Assembly: GCF_018069895.1 (NCBI RefSeq)
Contig: NZ_JAGQDH010000002.1
Location: forward strand, 186,001 to 250,000
Length of the DNA stretch: 64,000 nucleotides
Source of the DNA: Roseovarius autotrophicus
GTDB lineage: Bacteria; Pseudomonadota; Alphaproteobacteria; Rhodobacterales; Rhodobacteraceae
Reading direction: 5' to 3'
Shown here: positions 1 to 7,724 of the stretch, in pieces
How the letters are laid out: the number at the start of each line of letters is the position of its first letter
How positions within the stretch are numbered: the first letter of the stretch is position 1
The notes under the pieces: generated by a model
Told to the model about the DNA's origin: nothing
The model's input: the letters and a program-made list of their open reading frames with translations, nothing else
The model's database searches: none
Program-made: the position numbers and the translations under genes

Positions 1-217
1 CGGGATAGATGCCTGCATTGCAGATCAGCAGATCGACCGGACGCGCGCCGACATGCGCGGCGAGTGCCGTGAATTCCTCGGGCCGCGTCACGTCGAGCGC
101 CACAAGATCGCCGCCGCCCCTGCGCCCGGTGCCGGTGACCTCGTGGCCCTCTGCGCGGAAGCGCGCCGCAAGTTCCGCGCCGATGCCGCGCGACGCGCCG
201 GTGATGACGATATGCAT
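1..217 (-). CDS. Short-chain dehydrogenase/reductase, N-terminal fragment
   Basis: Partial gene running off the left edge; about 72 residues are visible. The protein opens with the Rossmann strand and the nucleotide-binding motif GASRGIG (residues 7-13), and has the SDR NAG motif near residue 68, so NAD(P)-dependent oxidoreductase activity is likely. The ATG at 217 is preceded by a GAGAGG Shine-Dalgarno sequence on the minus strand. It begins 8 bp after the stop of the DUF1178 gene on the same strand, so the two are probably co-transcribed. The catalytic Ser-Tyr-Lys part lies outside the window, and the substrate cannot be predicted. Confidence 0.85.
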   Translation of the reverse strand, partial: MHIVITGASRGIGAELAARFRAEGHEVTGTGRRGGGDLVALDVTRPEEFTALAAHVGARPVDLLICNAGIYP

Positions 218-225
218 GGAACCTC

Positions 226-642
226 TCAGTTCGACCTGCGACGGGGGGTGAAGGGCAGCCTTGCCACCGGCACGCCATCCTCGATCAGGCGGCGCGCCTC
301 GTCAGGGCGCGCCTCGCCATAGATCGCGCGTTCGGGAATAAGGCCTTCGTGCATGTCGCGCGCCTCGCGGGCGAACCGGGGCCCGACATAATCTGCCTTT
401 TCCTCGACCCGGCGGCGCAGTTCGGCCAGCGCCTGTTCGGCGGGGTGGGGGGTGGTTTGCACGTCAGTATCCGCGCGGCCGTGCTGCACCTGCGGGGTCA
501 TAAGCGCCTTGTCCACCGCGCCCGAACCGCAGACCGCGCAGGCGAGCATCCCCGACGCGCAGAGCTTGTCAAAGGCCCCGGCGGATTGAAACCAACTGTC
601 AAAGCGATGGCCCGCATCGCATTTCAGCGAAAACCGTATCAT
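226..642 (-). CDS. DUF1178 family protein
   Basis: A 138-residue protein matching the DUF1178 family of alpha- and betaproteobacteria by its opening MIRFSLKCDAGHRFDSWF and its cysteine pattern. Cysteines at residues 8, 28, 35 and 38 include a CxxC pair and look like a small zinc ribbon; metal binding is inferred, not proven. The C-terminal half is charged and probably helical. The biochemical function of the family is unknown. It is followed 8 bp later by an SDR gene on the same strand. The 282 bp upstream, to the YqeY stop, hold nothing I can recognise. Confidence 0.85.
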   Translation of the reverse strand: MIRFSLKCDAGHRFDSWFQSAGAFDKLCASGMLACAVCGSGAVDKALMTPQVQHGRADTDVQTTPHPAEQALAELRRRVEEKADYVGPRFAREARDMHEGLIPERAIYGEARPDEARRLIEDGVPVARLPFTPRRRSN

Positions 643-924
643 GCTTTTCTGCCCTGTTTCGAAAGGCCATAGTGATGCCTGCGGAGGGGAAGATCAAGCG
701 GGACACATCTGGCCGGAAGACTCGGGATCGACATGTCTGGGCGTTTCAATCGCAGGATCAAGGCCAAGACAAGCCGCCACGGTCAGCCCGGCAGGGCACG
801 CATATGAGGGTCGCCTCCTGTCCGCCCGCTCCCTGACATCAGGAGGCCCCGAGTGATCCGTGCCCGGACCGGACCCACCCTTGTTGCCGACGCCGCCTGT
901 CACAACGCCTGGCGCGGCGGCGCT

Positions 925-1392
925 TTACTGACCCTGGCCAAGCCGCGCCTTGATCTGGCCGCCGACGGCGCCGAAGTCCATCTGCCCGGCATGGCGCTCC
1001 TTGAGCTTGCCCATGATCTTGCCCATGTCGCGGATCGACGTGGCCCCCACATCGGCAATTGCCTTTTCGACGGCGACGCGCACCTGTGCCTCGTTGAGCT
1101 GACGCGGCAGGAATTCCTCGATCACCGCGATCTCGTCGCGCTCGCGCTCGGCGAGATCGAGTCGCCCGCCCTCTTCATAGGCGCGCACGCTTTCGTTGCG
1201 CTGCTTGGTCATCTTGGCGAGAATCGCCAGGATTTCGGGATCGCCCAGGGGGGCGGTATCCTCTGTGCCGCGCTGTGCGATCTCCTGATCCTTGATTGCC
1301 GCATTGACCAGCCGCAGCGTGGCGAGGCGGTTCTGGTCCTTGTCCTTCATGGCCTGTTTCAGGGCGTGGTTGACCCGGTCGCGCAAATCCAT
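925..1392 (-). CDS. GatB/YqeY domain-containing protein
   Basis: A 155-residue protein of the stand-alone YqeY family, which resembles the C-terminal tRNA-binding tail of the GatB amidotransferase subunit. The opening MDLRDRVNHALKQAMKDKD, the central EIAVIEEFLPRQL stretch and the C-terminal GKIMGKLKERHAGQMDFG block are family hallmarks. The exact role is unknown; an accessory function in tRNA-dependent amidation or a general tRNA-binding role has been proposed for the family. It is divergent from carA, an arrangement often seen in alphaproteobacteria, and the 152-bp gap should carry both promoters. Confidence 0.88.
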   Translation of the reverse strand: MDLRDRVNHALKQAMKDKDQNRLATLRLVNAAIKDQEIAQRGTEDTAPLGDPEILAILAKMTKQRNESVRAYEEGGRLDLAERERDEIAVIEEFLPRQLNEAQVRVAVEKAIADVGATSIRDMGKIMGKLKERHAGQMDFGAVGGQIKARLGQGQ

Positions 1393-1544
1393 CTGTCCAT
1401 CCCCATGGCGGTTAGCAAGGCACCGACACTAGACAATGTGCAGGCCCAAGGCAACCTGTCCGCAAGCGGCGCGGATCGCGCTTGACCCGGTCGGGGGCTG
1501 GCCCTAGGTATGCGCCGATTTGCCCAAGCCCGGAGACCCGCCCG

Positions 1545-2693
1545 ATGGCCCATGCTGCCAAACCCCGCCCGACCGCCTGCCTTGCCCTTGCCGATGGCTC
1601 GCTCTTTTACGGACAGGGGTTCGGCGCGATCGGCGAAACGGTTGCGGAACTGTGCTTCAACACCGCGATGACCGGTTATCAGGAGATCATGACCGACCCG
1701 TCCTATGCCGGGCAGATCGTGACCTTTACATTCCCGCATGTGGGAAATGTCGGCGTGAACGTCGAGGATGATGAGACCGCCGAGCCGGTGGCCGAGGGAA
1801 TGGTGGTCAAGTGGGACCCGACCGAGCCGTCGAACTGGCGCGCCGAGGAGCATCTGGCGCAGTGGCTGGCGCGGCGCGGGCGTATCGCCATCGGGGGTGT
1901 GGACACGCGGCGCCTGACGCGGGCGATCCGCCAGCAGGGCGCGCCGCATGTGGCGCTGGCGCATGATCCTTCGGGTAATTTCGACGTGGCGGGACTGGTG
2001 GCGCAGGCGCGTGGTTTTGCGGGGCTGGAGGGGATGGACCTTGCCCGACGCGTGACCTGCGCGCAATCCTATCGCTGGGACGAGATGAGATGGGCCTGGC
2101 CCGAGGGATATGCGCGCCAGACGCAAGCGCGCCACAAGGTCGTGGCGGTCGATTTCGGGGCCAAGCGCAATATCCTGCGGTGCCTTGCGAGCGCGGGCTG
2201 CGAGGTCACGGTTCTGCCTGCCACCGCCACTGCCGAGGAGGTGCTGGCACATCAGCCCGACGGGGTATTCCTGTCGAACGGTCCCGGCGATCCGGCGGCG
2301 ACGGGGGACTATGCCGTGCCGATGATCCGGGGTGTGCTCGACCGTGGCCTGCCGCTTTTCGGGATCTGTCTTGGTCATCAGATGCTGGCGCTGGCGCTTG
2401 GCGGCCGCACGGTCAAGATGAACCATGGCCATCACGGCGCGAACCACCCGGTCAAGGATCTGGAGACCGGCAAGGTCGAGATTACCTCGATGAACCACGG
2501 CTTTGCCGTCGATGCCCAGACCCTGCCCGCGGGGGTGATCGAGACGCATGTGTCGCTCTTCGACGGTTCGAATTGCGGTATCCGCCTCAACGATCGACCG
2601 GTTTTCTCGGTGCAGCACCACCCCGAGGCCAGCCCAGGCCCACAGGACAGCTTTTACCTTTTCGAGCGGTTCGCGGCCTCGATGGTGCGCTGA
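1545..2693 (+). CDS. carA: Carbamoyl-phosphate synthase small chain
   Basis: A 382-residue glutamine amidotransferase subunit that releases ammonia from glutamine for carbamoyl phosphate, the entry point to pyrimidine and arginine synthesis. The N-terminal CarA domain ([13 protein letters not shown]) is followed by a class I amidotransferase domain with nucleophile Cys275 in GICLGHQ and the His359/Glu361 pair in HHPEA. I chose the ATG at 1545 because the in-frame upstream extension has no family similarity. carB is not adjacent; instead a glycosyltransferase follows, so the large chain must be elsewhere. pyrC and pyrE lie near the other end of the window. Confidence 0.97.
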   Translation: MAHAAKPRPTACLALADGSLFYGQGFGAIGETVAELCFNTAMTGYQEIMTDPSYAGQIVTFTFPHVGNVGVNVEDDETAEPVAEGMVVKWDPTEPSNWRAEEHLAQWLARRGRIAIGGVDTRRLTRAIRQQGAPHVALAHDPSGNFDVAGLVAQARGFAGLEGMDLARRVTCAQSYRWDEMRWAWPEGYARQTQARHKVVAVDFGAKRNILRCLASAGCEVTVLPATATAEEVLAHQPDGVFLSNGPGDPAATGDYAVPMIRGVLDRGLPLFGICLGHQMLALALGGRTVKMNHGHHGANHPVKDLETGKVEITSMNHGFAVDAQTLPAGVIETHVSLFDGSNCGIRLNDRPVFSVQHHPEASPGPQDSFYLFERFAASMVR

Positions 2694-2714
2694 GCACAGG
2701 ATTCTTCCGATCCG

Positions 2715-2740
2715 TTAACCACCTGTTAAAACTTCATTAA
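2715..2740. promoter_or_regulatory. Tandem CtrA-type binding boxes (TTAA-N7-TTAA-N7-TTAA)
   Basis: Three TTAA half-sites begin at 2715, 2726 and 2737, each pair separated by exactly 7 nt. The first pair reads TTAACCACCTGTTAA, matching the CtrA consensus TTAA-N7-TTAA. TTAA is rare in this GC-rich DNA. The site lies 47 bp before the glycosyltransferase ATG and 22 bp after the carA stop, so it should control the glycosyltransferase gene. CtrA binding is inferred from the motif only. Confidence 0.6.
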
Positions 2741-2786
2741 CCATCCGCCCGATAGCCTATCCGAAGGGACAGGTTGGAGCGACGGA

Positions 2787-4709
2787 ATGGGTATTTCCGA
2801 ATTGCGCCAGATCGGCCATGGTGCTGGCGGTGAGGGGCTCGACAAGGTCGGGCGTGATCTGGTCCGGCACGGCATGCTCAGCCGTGCCGATGCCGCGCGC
2901 GCGGGGCTGGTGAAGCGGCAATGCGACACCTCGCTTGACCGTATCCTTCTGGCCGAAGGGCTGGCGCAGGAGGATGACCTGCTTGCCCTCCATGCCCGCC
3001 GCCTTGCCAGTCGGCGGCTTGAGGACGCGGCGATTGCAAGCGCCGAGGAGATCGAGACCGGGCTTGATCCCCGCCTTTTGCTCAAGCACGGCGCGCTGGT
3101 GCTGCGCGATGAGGCTGGTCTGCCCTGCATTGCCAGCGATGGCGCCGACAGCCTGCGCGTTTTCCGCAGCCTGCTGCCTGCGGATCTGGCGCGGGCGCGG
3201 CAGGTGATCGCCTCGCGTGCGGCGGTGCAGGCGCGGGTGGCCTCGCTGCACCGCGACGCGCTACGCGACATGGCGGCGACGCGCACGCCCGAAGCCGAAA
3301 GCTGCCGCACCTGGGCCGCGCGCCCTGGTCGGCGTCTGCGCCTGACCTGCGCGGCGCTGTTGGTCGTATGCACGTTCTGCGTCCTGTTCCCGGTCGCCGT
3401 GTTCGGCGTGCTGGCGGTCTGGGCTGGGATCACGCTGATCGTGGCGGCGGGGCTGAAGGTGGCGGCCTTCGTCGCGGCGATGGCGGGCCGGGACACAGAG
3501 CCGTCCGCGCCGGTCACCGCGCCCTTGCCGCGCGTGTCGATTCTTGTTCCGCTGTTTCGCGAGACCGAGATCGCCCATGCCCTTGTCGCCCGCCTTTCTC
3601 GGCTGACCTATCCGAAATGCCTGCTCGACGTGATCCTCGTGCTGGAGGAGGAGGATCATCTGACCCGCGACACCCTTGCCAGCATCGACCTGCCGCCCTG
3701 GGTGCGCCCCGTGGTGGTGCCCGACGGTCAGCCCCGCACCAAGCCACGCGCGATGAATTACGCGCTCGATTTCTGCCAGGGCGAGATCATCGGCATTTTC
3801 GATGCCGAGGACGCGCCCGACCCCGACCAGATCACGCGGGTGGCGCGCCGTTTTCAGACCGCGCCGCGCGATGTGGGTTGCCTTCAGGGGGTGCTGGATT
3901 ACTACAACCCGCGCCAGAACTGGCTGGCGCGGTGTTTTACCATCGAATACGCGACCTGGTTCCGCACCATCATGCACGGCATGGCGCGGCTGGACCTTGC
4001 GCTGCCGCTTGGCGGCACGACGCTTTACATGCGCCGCGACGTGCTCGAAAGCCTCGGCGGCTGGGACGCGCATAACGTGACCGAGGATGCCGATCTGGGC
4101 TTTCGCCTCGCCCGGCACGGCTGGCGCACCGAGATGATCGATACCGTGACCGAAGAAGAGGCCAATTGCCGGCCCTGGGCCTGGGTCAGGCAGCGCTCTC
4201 GCTGGCTCAAGGGCTACATGACCACATGGCTGGTGCACATGCGTGCGCCCCGGCTGCTATATGCGCAGCTCGGGCCGCGCCGGTTCTGGGGGTTTCAGGC
4301 GCATTTCATTTCGGCCCTCAGCCAGGTTCTGCTTGCGCCGGTGCTGTGGTCGTTCTGGCTGGTACTGTTGGGGCTGCCGCATCCGCTTGGGCCGTTCTTG
4401 CCGGGCGCGTTGCTTGCGGTGGTGTGCGGCCTGTTCCTGACGGTCGAGGCGCTGACTATCTGCATTCATGCCGTGACCGTCTCGACTCCAAGCCATCGCC
4501 ACCTTCTGCCCTGGGTGCCGACCATGCATTTCTATGCCCCGCTCGCGGCCATCGCCGCCTACAAGGCCGTTCATGAACTGGTGTTCAGGCCGTTCTTCTG
4601 GGACAAGACGGCGCATGGCCTTTCGGACACGGCGCGCGGGCGCTCCGCCTCAGACGGTGGATCTGAGCTCACCCGAGTCGAGCTTGAGGCGGGTCACGAA
4701 GGCCTTTGA
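2787..4709 (+). CDS. Membrane glycosyltransferase, family 2, with N-terminal T2SSE/MshEN-like domain
   Basis: A 640-residue processive-type glycosyltransferase. Residues 1-150 resemble the T2SSE N-terminal/MshEN-like fold (a segment like LDRILLAEGLAQEDDLLALHA), which in other proteins can bind cyclic di-GMP. Two membrane helices follow (about 185-230). The GT-A domain has DAED (from residue 339), TED (432-434) and QRSRW (469-473), matching the D,D,D-QxxRW pattern of cellulose-synthase-like enzymes. More helices lie at about 510-600. It probably polymerises or transfers a surface polysaccharide at the inner membrane; the sugar is unknown. The 3' end overlaps the convergent GntR gene by 60 bp. 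Upstream CtrA-type boxes suggest cell-cycle or motility-linked control. Confidence 0.9.
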   Translation: MGISELRQIGHGAGGEGLDKVGRDLVRHGMLSRADAARAGLVKRQCDTSLDRILLAEGLAQEDDLLALHARRLASRRLEDAAIASAEEIETGLDPRLLLKHGALVLRDEAGLPCIASDGADSLRVFRSLLPADLARARQVIASRAAVQARVASLHRDALRDMAATRTPEAESCRTWAARPGRRLRLTCAALLVVCTFCVLFPVAVFGVLAVWAGITLIVAAGLKVAAFVAAMAGRDTEPSAPVTAPLPRVSILVPLFRETEIAHALVARLSRLTYPKCLLDVILVLEEEDHLTRDTLASIDLPPWVRPVVVPDGQPRTKPRAMNYALDFCQGEIIGIFDAEDAPDPDQITRVARRFQTAPRDVGCLQGVLDYYNPRQNWLARCFTIEYATWFRTIMHGMARLDLALPLGGTTLYMRRDVLESLGGWDAHNVTEDADLGFRLARHGWRTEMIDTVTEEEANCRPWAWVRQRSRWLKGYMTTWLVHMRAPRLLYAQLGPRRFWGFQAHFISALSQVLLAPVLWSFWLVLLGLPHPLGPFLPGALLAVVCGLFLTVEALTICIHAVTVSTPSHRHLLPWVPTMHFYAPLAAIAAYKAVHELVFRPFFWDKTAHGLSDTARGRSASDGGSELTRVELEAGHEGL

Positions 4710-5321
4710 GATGTGATCGCGCAGGGCGCGCGCTGCCGCATCGCCATCGCGCGTTTCGATGGCACTGACAATGGCATCGTGTTCGGCCAACGCATCCTCG
4801 CCGCGCCCCTCGGCAGCCAGTGACGTGGTGGCCAGAAGCGCCATGGAGCGATGCACGAGGTCAAGCTGCTGTACCAGAAAACGGTTGTGCGAGGCGAGGT
4901 GAATCTGCTTGTGAAAGCGCCGGTTGGCGCGCGAAAGCTCTTGCGGATGGTCGAGCAGCGCGCGGTCGTCCTCGACCATGTCGCGCAGCACGCGCACTTC
5001 CTCTGGTGTGGCATGGCGCGCGGCAAGTTGCGCCGCCAGCCCCTCAAGCTCGGCGCGCACCACGTAAAGCTCGGCCAACTGGTTGTAATCGAGCGAGGCC
5101 ACGATCAGGCTGCGGCCGTCGCGCGTCAGCATGGATTGGGTCTCGAGCCGCTGAAGCGCCTCGCGAATGGGTGTGCGCGAGACGCCGAAGCGTTCGGCCA
5201 GGTCGCTTTCCACTAGGCGGTCGCCGGGTTTGAACACACCCATGTCGATCGCTTCGAGGATGAGCGTGTAGGCATCCGTTGTCGGGGGCTTCATCAGCGC
5301 GTCCGTCCGTTTTCGTGTCAT
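4650..5321 (-). CDS. GntR family transcriptional regulator (FCD domain)
   Basis: A 223-residue regulator with a GntR winged-helix domain at residues 15-75, including SDLAERFGVSRTPIREALQRLE, and a C-terminal all-helical FCD ligand-binding domain. FadR/FCD regulators usually bind acids or sugar acids and often control adjacent catabolic genes. No such operon is adjacent here, so the target is unknown. The gene is divergent from the HAD phosphatase gene and converges on the glycosyltransferase gene with a 60-bp overlap of coding ends. The start MTRKRTDALMKPP fits the family length. Confidence 0.93.
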   Translation of the reverse strand: MTRKRTDALMKPPTTDAYTLILEAIDMGVFKPGDRLVESDLAERFGVSRTPIREALQRLETQSMLTRDGRSLIVASLDYNQLAELYVVRAELEGLAAQLAARHATPEEVRVLRDMVEDDRALLDHPQELSRANRRFHKQIHLASHNRFLVQQLDLVHRSMALLATTSLAAEGRGEDALAEHDAIVSAIETRDGDAAARALRDHISKAFVTRLKLDSGELRSTV

Positions 5322-5401
5322 GGCGCGACCTTACGCGCTTTGGCCCGGTGATCAACCCCGACCCGATTGCGCGCAATGTCGCGCTGGCCTATGGTCCGGC
5401 C

Positions 5402-6046
5402 ATGAAGAAACAGGATTTTGCCCATGTGACCACATGGGTTTTCGATCTCGACAACACGCTTTATCCGCCCGAGGCGCGTCTTTTCGATCAGATCGAGGCG
5501 CGAATGACGGCCTTTGTGCAGGGCTTTCTGAAGGTGAGTGCCGCCGAGGCTGACCGTATCCGCCATGACTACTGGCGCGAGCATGGCACGACGCTGGCGG
5601 GGCTGATGCGCTGTCATGACCTCGATCCGGGCCCCTATCTGCAAGAGGTCCACGATATCTCGCTTGGCCACCTGACGCCCGATCCGGGCTTGCGCGCGTC
5701 CATTGCGCGCCTGCCGGGTCGGCGGATCGTCCATACCAACGGCTCGGGCGACTATGCCGCGCGGGTGGTGGCGGCGCGCGGCCTTGCGGGCGTGTTTGAC
5801 GCGATCTACGGCGTGGAACATGCGGGGTTTCGCCCCAAGCCCGAGGCCGGGGCCTTTGCCGCCGTGCTCGAGCGCGACGGATCAGAGGCGGGGCGTGCGG
5901 CGATGTTCGAGGACGATCCGCGCAACCTTGCGGCACCTCACGCCATGGGGATGCGCACCGTCCATGTCGCCCCCGCGCCGGTCGCGGCCGCGCATATCCA
6001 TCACCATACCGATGATCTGGGCCGCTTTCTCGCGCGACTGATCTGA
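5402..6046 (+). CDS. HAD-family hydrolase, pyrimidine 5'-nucleotidase type
   Basis: A 214-residue haloacid-dehalogenase-like phosphatase. Motif I is FDLDNTLY with nucleophile Asp15 and general acid Asp17. Motif II is the Thr in RIVHTNGSG, motif III a Lys in FRPKPEAGAF, and motif IV the acidic FEDDPRN. The NTLYPP and HTNG wording matches the SDT1-like pyrimidine 5'-nucleotidase group, which dephosphorylates UMP/CMP. I chose the ATG at 5402 because the upstream in-frame extension is GC-rich filler overlapping the divergent GntR start. Confidence 0.9.
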   Translation: MKKQDFAHVTTWVFDLDNTLYPPEARLFDQIEARMTAFVQGFLKVSAAEADRIRHDYWREHGTTLAGLMRCHDLDPGPYLQEVHDISLGHLTPDPGLRASIARLPGRRIVHTNGSGDYAARVVAARGLAGVFDAIYGVEHAGFRPKPEAGAFAAVLERDGSEAGRAAMFEDDPRNLAAPHAMGMRTVHVAPAPVAAAHIHHHTDDLGRFLARLI

Positions 6047-6133
6047 GAGCCTGCGGCGGAACGTCCCTTTGAAGCGCGCGGTTCGGCGCCTTACCTGAGT
6101 CACGGATTCAGCTATTGCAAAAGGAGCGCCCCG

Positions 6134-6340
6134 ATGAGCCTTGCCAACACCCACGCCGCCCCGCGCGCCTCCGCCAAGGGCGAAGCCGCGACCGTGCTGC
6201 GCATCCTGCTGAGCGTGGCCGTCTTTGTCGCAGGTTGGGCGACAAGCGTTGCGATCTGGGGGATTCCGGGGCTTTATATTCCTGCGCTGGCCTTGGTCCC
6301 TGTGATCTGGGCGGCGCTTCTGATCATTTCGCGCGGGTAG
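6134..6340 (+). CDS. Small predicted membrane protein
   Basis: A 68-residue protein with a charged, Ala-rich N-terminus and two hydrophobic segments (about residues 22-43 and 45-65). The ATG is preceded by AGGAG at good spacing, which supports real translation. It ends 21 bp before the start of the UbiH-type hydroxylase gene on the same strand, so the two are likely co-transcribed. I do not recognise a family. It could be a partner of the neighbouring membrane-associated quinone enzyme, but that rests only on position. Confidence 0.65.
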   Translation: MSLANTHAAPRASAKGEAATVLRILLSVAVFVAGWATSVAIWGIPGLYIPALALVPVIWAALLIISRG

Positions 6341-6361
6341 CGTGTGACGAAAGGCGGGGAC

Positions 6362-7564
6362 ATGACGGGCGAGAGCGTCGATATCCTGATATCGGGTGGC
6401 GGTGTGGCGGGGCTGACAGCGGCGACGATCTTTGGCCGCGCGGGCTTTTGCGTGCTCTGCGTAGATCCCACCCCCCCTGTGATTGCGCGCGATGCCGAGG
6501 GCTCGGACCTGCGCACCACCGCCTTTCTGCAACCCTCGCAGGCGCTGCTGGAGCGCGCGGGGTTGTGGGGGCGTCTTGCCCCCCATGCCGCGCCCTTGCA
6601 GATCATGCGCGTGGTCGATGCTGGCGGCGAGACGCCAGAGCCGCGCATTGTCAAGGATTTCAACGCCGCCGACATCTCCGAGCGGCCATTCGGGTGGAAC
6701 CTGCCCAACTGGCTCTTGCGGCGCGAGATGGTGGCACATCTGGAGGGGCTGCCCAACGTCACCTTCCGCCCCGGCACGGCGACTACCACGCTCTTTACCC
6801 GCGAGGCGGAGGCGCGCGTGGGGCTGTCGGATGGTTCCCGCGTGCGCGCGCGGTTGGTGATCGCCGCCGACGGGCGCAATTCGCCGATCCGGGAAGCCGC
6901 AGGCATCCGGGTGAAAACGATCCGCTACGGGCAGAAGGCGCTCGCCTTCGCCGTCACCCACCCGATCCCGCATGAAAATGTCTCGACCGAGATCCATCGT
7001 TCGGGCGGCCCGTTCACGCTGGTGCCGCTGCCGGATCACGAGGGGCGGCCATCTTCGGCAATCGTCTGGATGGAGGAAGGGCCGGAGGTGGCGCGCCTTG
7101 CCGCATTGCCGGTCGATGCGTTCGAAGCGGCGATGAACGCGCGCTCGTGCCACCTTTTCGGGCCACTCACGCTTGCCTCGCGGCGGACGGTCTGGCCGAT
7201 CATCAGCCAGATCGCGGACAGGATGTGGGCCGAGCGCGTGGCGCTCGTGGCCGAGGCGGCGCATGTGGTGCCGCCCATCGGGGCGCAGGGGCTGAACATG
7301 AGCCTTGCCGACATGCGCGTGCTGGCCGATCTGGCCGAGGCCGCGCCCGAGCGGCTGGGCGAGCGCGCCATGCTGGAGACCTATCACCGCAAGCGCCACT
7401 GGGAGGTGGCGGCGCGGGTGCGCGGCATCGACCTGCTTAACCGCGCCTCGATGCTGTCGGCACCGCCCTTGCGCGACGCGCGTGCCAGTGCGCTCAATGC
7501 GCTCTATTCGCTCGCGCCGGTGCGCAAGACGCTGATGCAGATGGGGCTTGGCGCGTGGGGGTGA
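6362..7564 (+). CDS. UbiH/UbiF-family FAD-dependent monooxygenase
   Basis: A 400-residue flavoprotein of the ubiquinone hydroxylase group (UbiH/UbiF/UbiL). It has the FAD dinucleotide motif SGGGVAG (residues 11-17), the DG motif AADGRNSPIREAAGI, and a second FAD motif reading AEAAHVVPPIGAQGLN. Most relatives have GDAAH or GDSAH at the start of this last motif, so AEAAH is unusual. The likely reaction is ring hydroxylation of a ubiquinone precursor at the inner membrane; the position is not assignable. I chose the ATG at 6362 over the in-frame GTG at 6344 because AAGGCGGGG lies just before it. Confidence 0.88.
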   Translation: MTGESVDILISGGGVAGLTAATIFGRAGFCVLCVDPTPPVIARDAEGSDLRTTAFLQPSQALLERAGLWGRLAPHAAPLQIMRVVDAGGETPEPRIVKDFNAADISERPFGWNLPNWLLRREMVAHLEGLPNVTFRPGTATTTLFTREAEARVGLSDGSRVRARLVIAADGRNSPIREAAGIRVKTIRYGQKALAFAVTHPIPHENVSTEIHRSGGPFTLVPLPDHEGRPSSAIVWMEEGPEVARLAALPVDAFEAAMNARSCHLFGPLTLASRRTVWPIISQIADRMWAERVALVAEAAHVVPPIGAQGLNMSLADMRVLADLAEAAPERLGERAMLETYHRKRHWEVAARVRGIDLLNRASMLSAPPLRDARASALNALYSLAPVRKTLMQMGLGAWG

Positions 7565-7597
7565 GTGGGTGGTTTTGGGCTGAAGCGGACGTTCGAA

Positions 7598-7704
7598 GCC
7601 GCCGCACAGTGCCCGACCGGGGGCGGTCGGGCACTGTGCGGCGGCGCGTTCCGCGCCTTGATTCCGCGCATTGGCACCAGGCTCCCAACGTCCGCGCCAG
7701 GCCA
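7598..7704. repeat. Dispersed palindromic element, copy A
   Basis: A perfect 21-bp inverted repeat (7598-7618 with 7625-7645, 6-nt loop) is followed by a GC-rich tail. Positions 7638-7674 are identical over 37 bp to 19815-19851, and weaker similarity continues to the AGGCCA at about 7704. On the minus strand both copies can encode the peptide MRGIKARNAPP. The element lies between the UbiH-type gene and the convergent aminotransferase gene, where it could also act as a transcription barrier. No T-tract follows, so it is not a classical terminator. Confidence 0.8.
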
Positions 7705-7724
7705 GTCGCGTCCTGTCCCCGCCG

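Noticed and set aside
694..903. 69-codon minus-strand frame in the YqeY-DUF1178 gap
   Set aside because: No ribosome-binding site, no hydrophobic or domain pattern, and typical GC-rich filler composition.
1359..2621. 420-codon minus-strand frame opposite carA
   Set aside because: Antisense shadow; the carA product on the plus strand has all catalytic residues.
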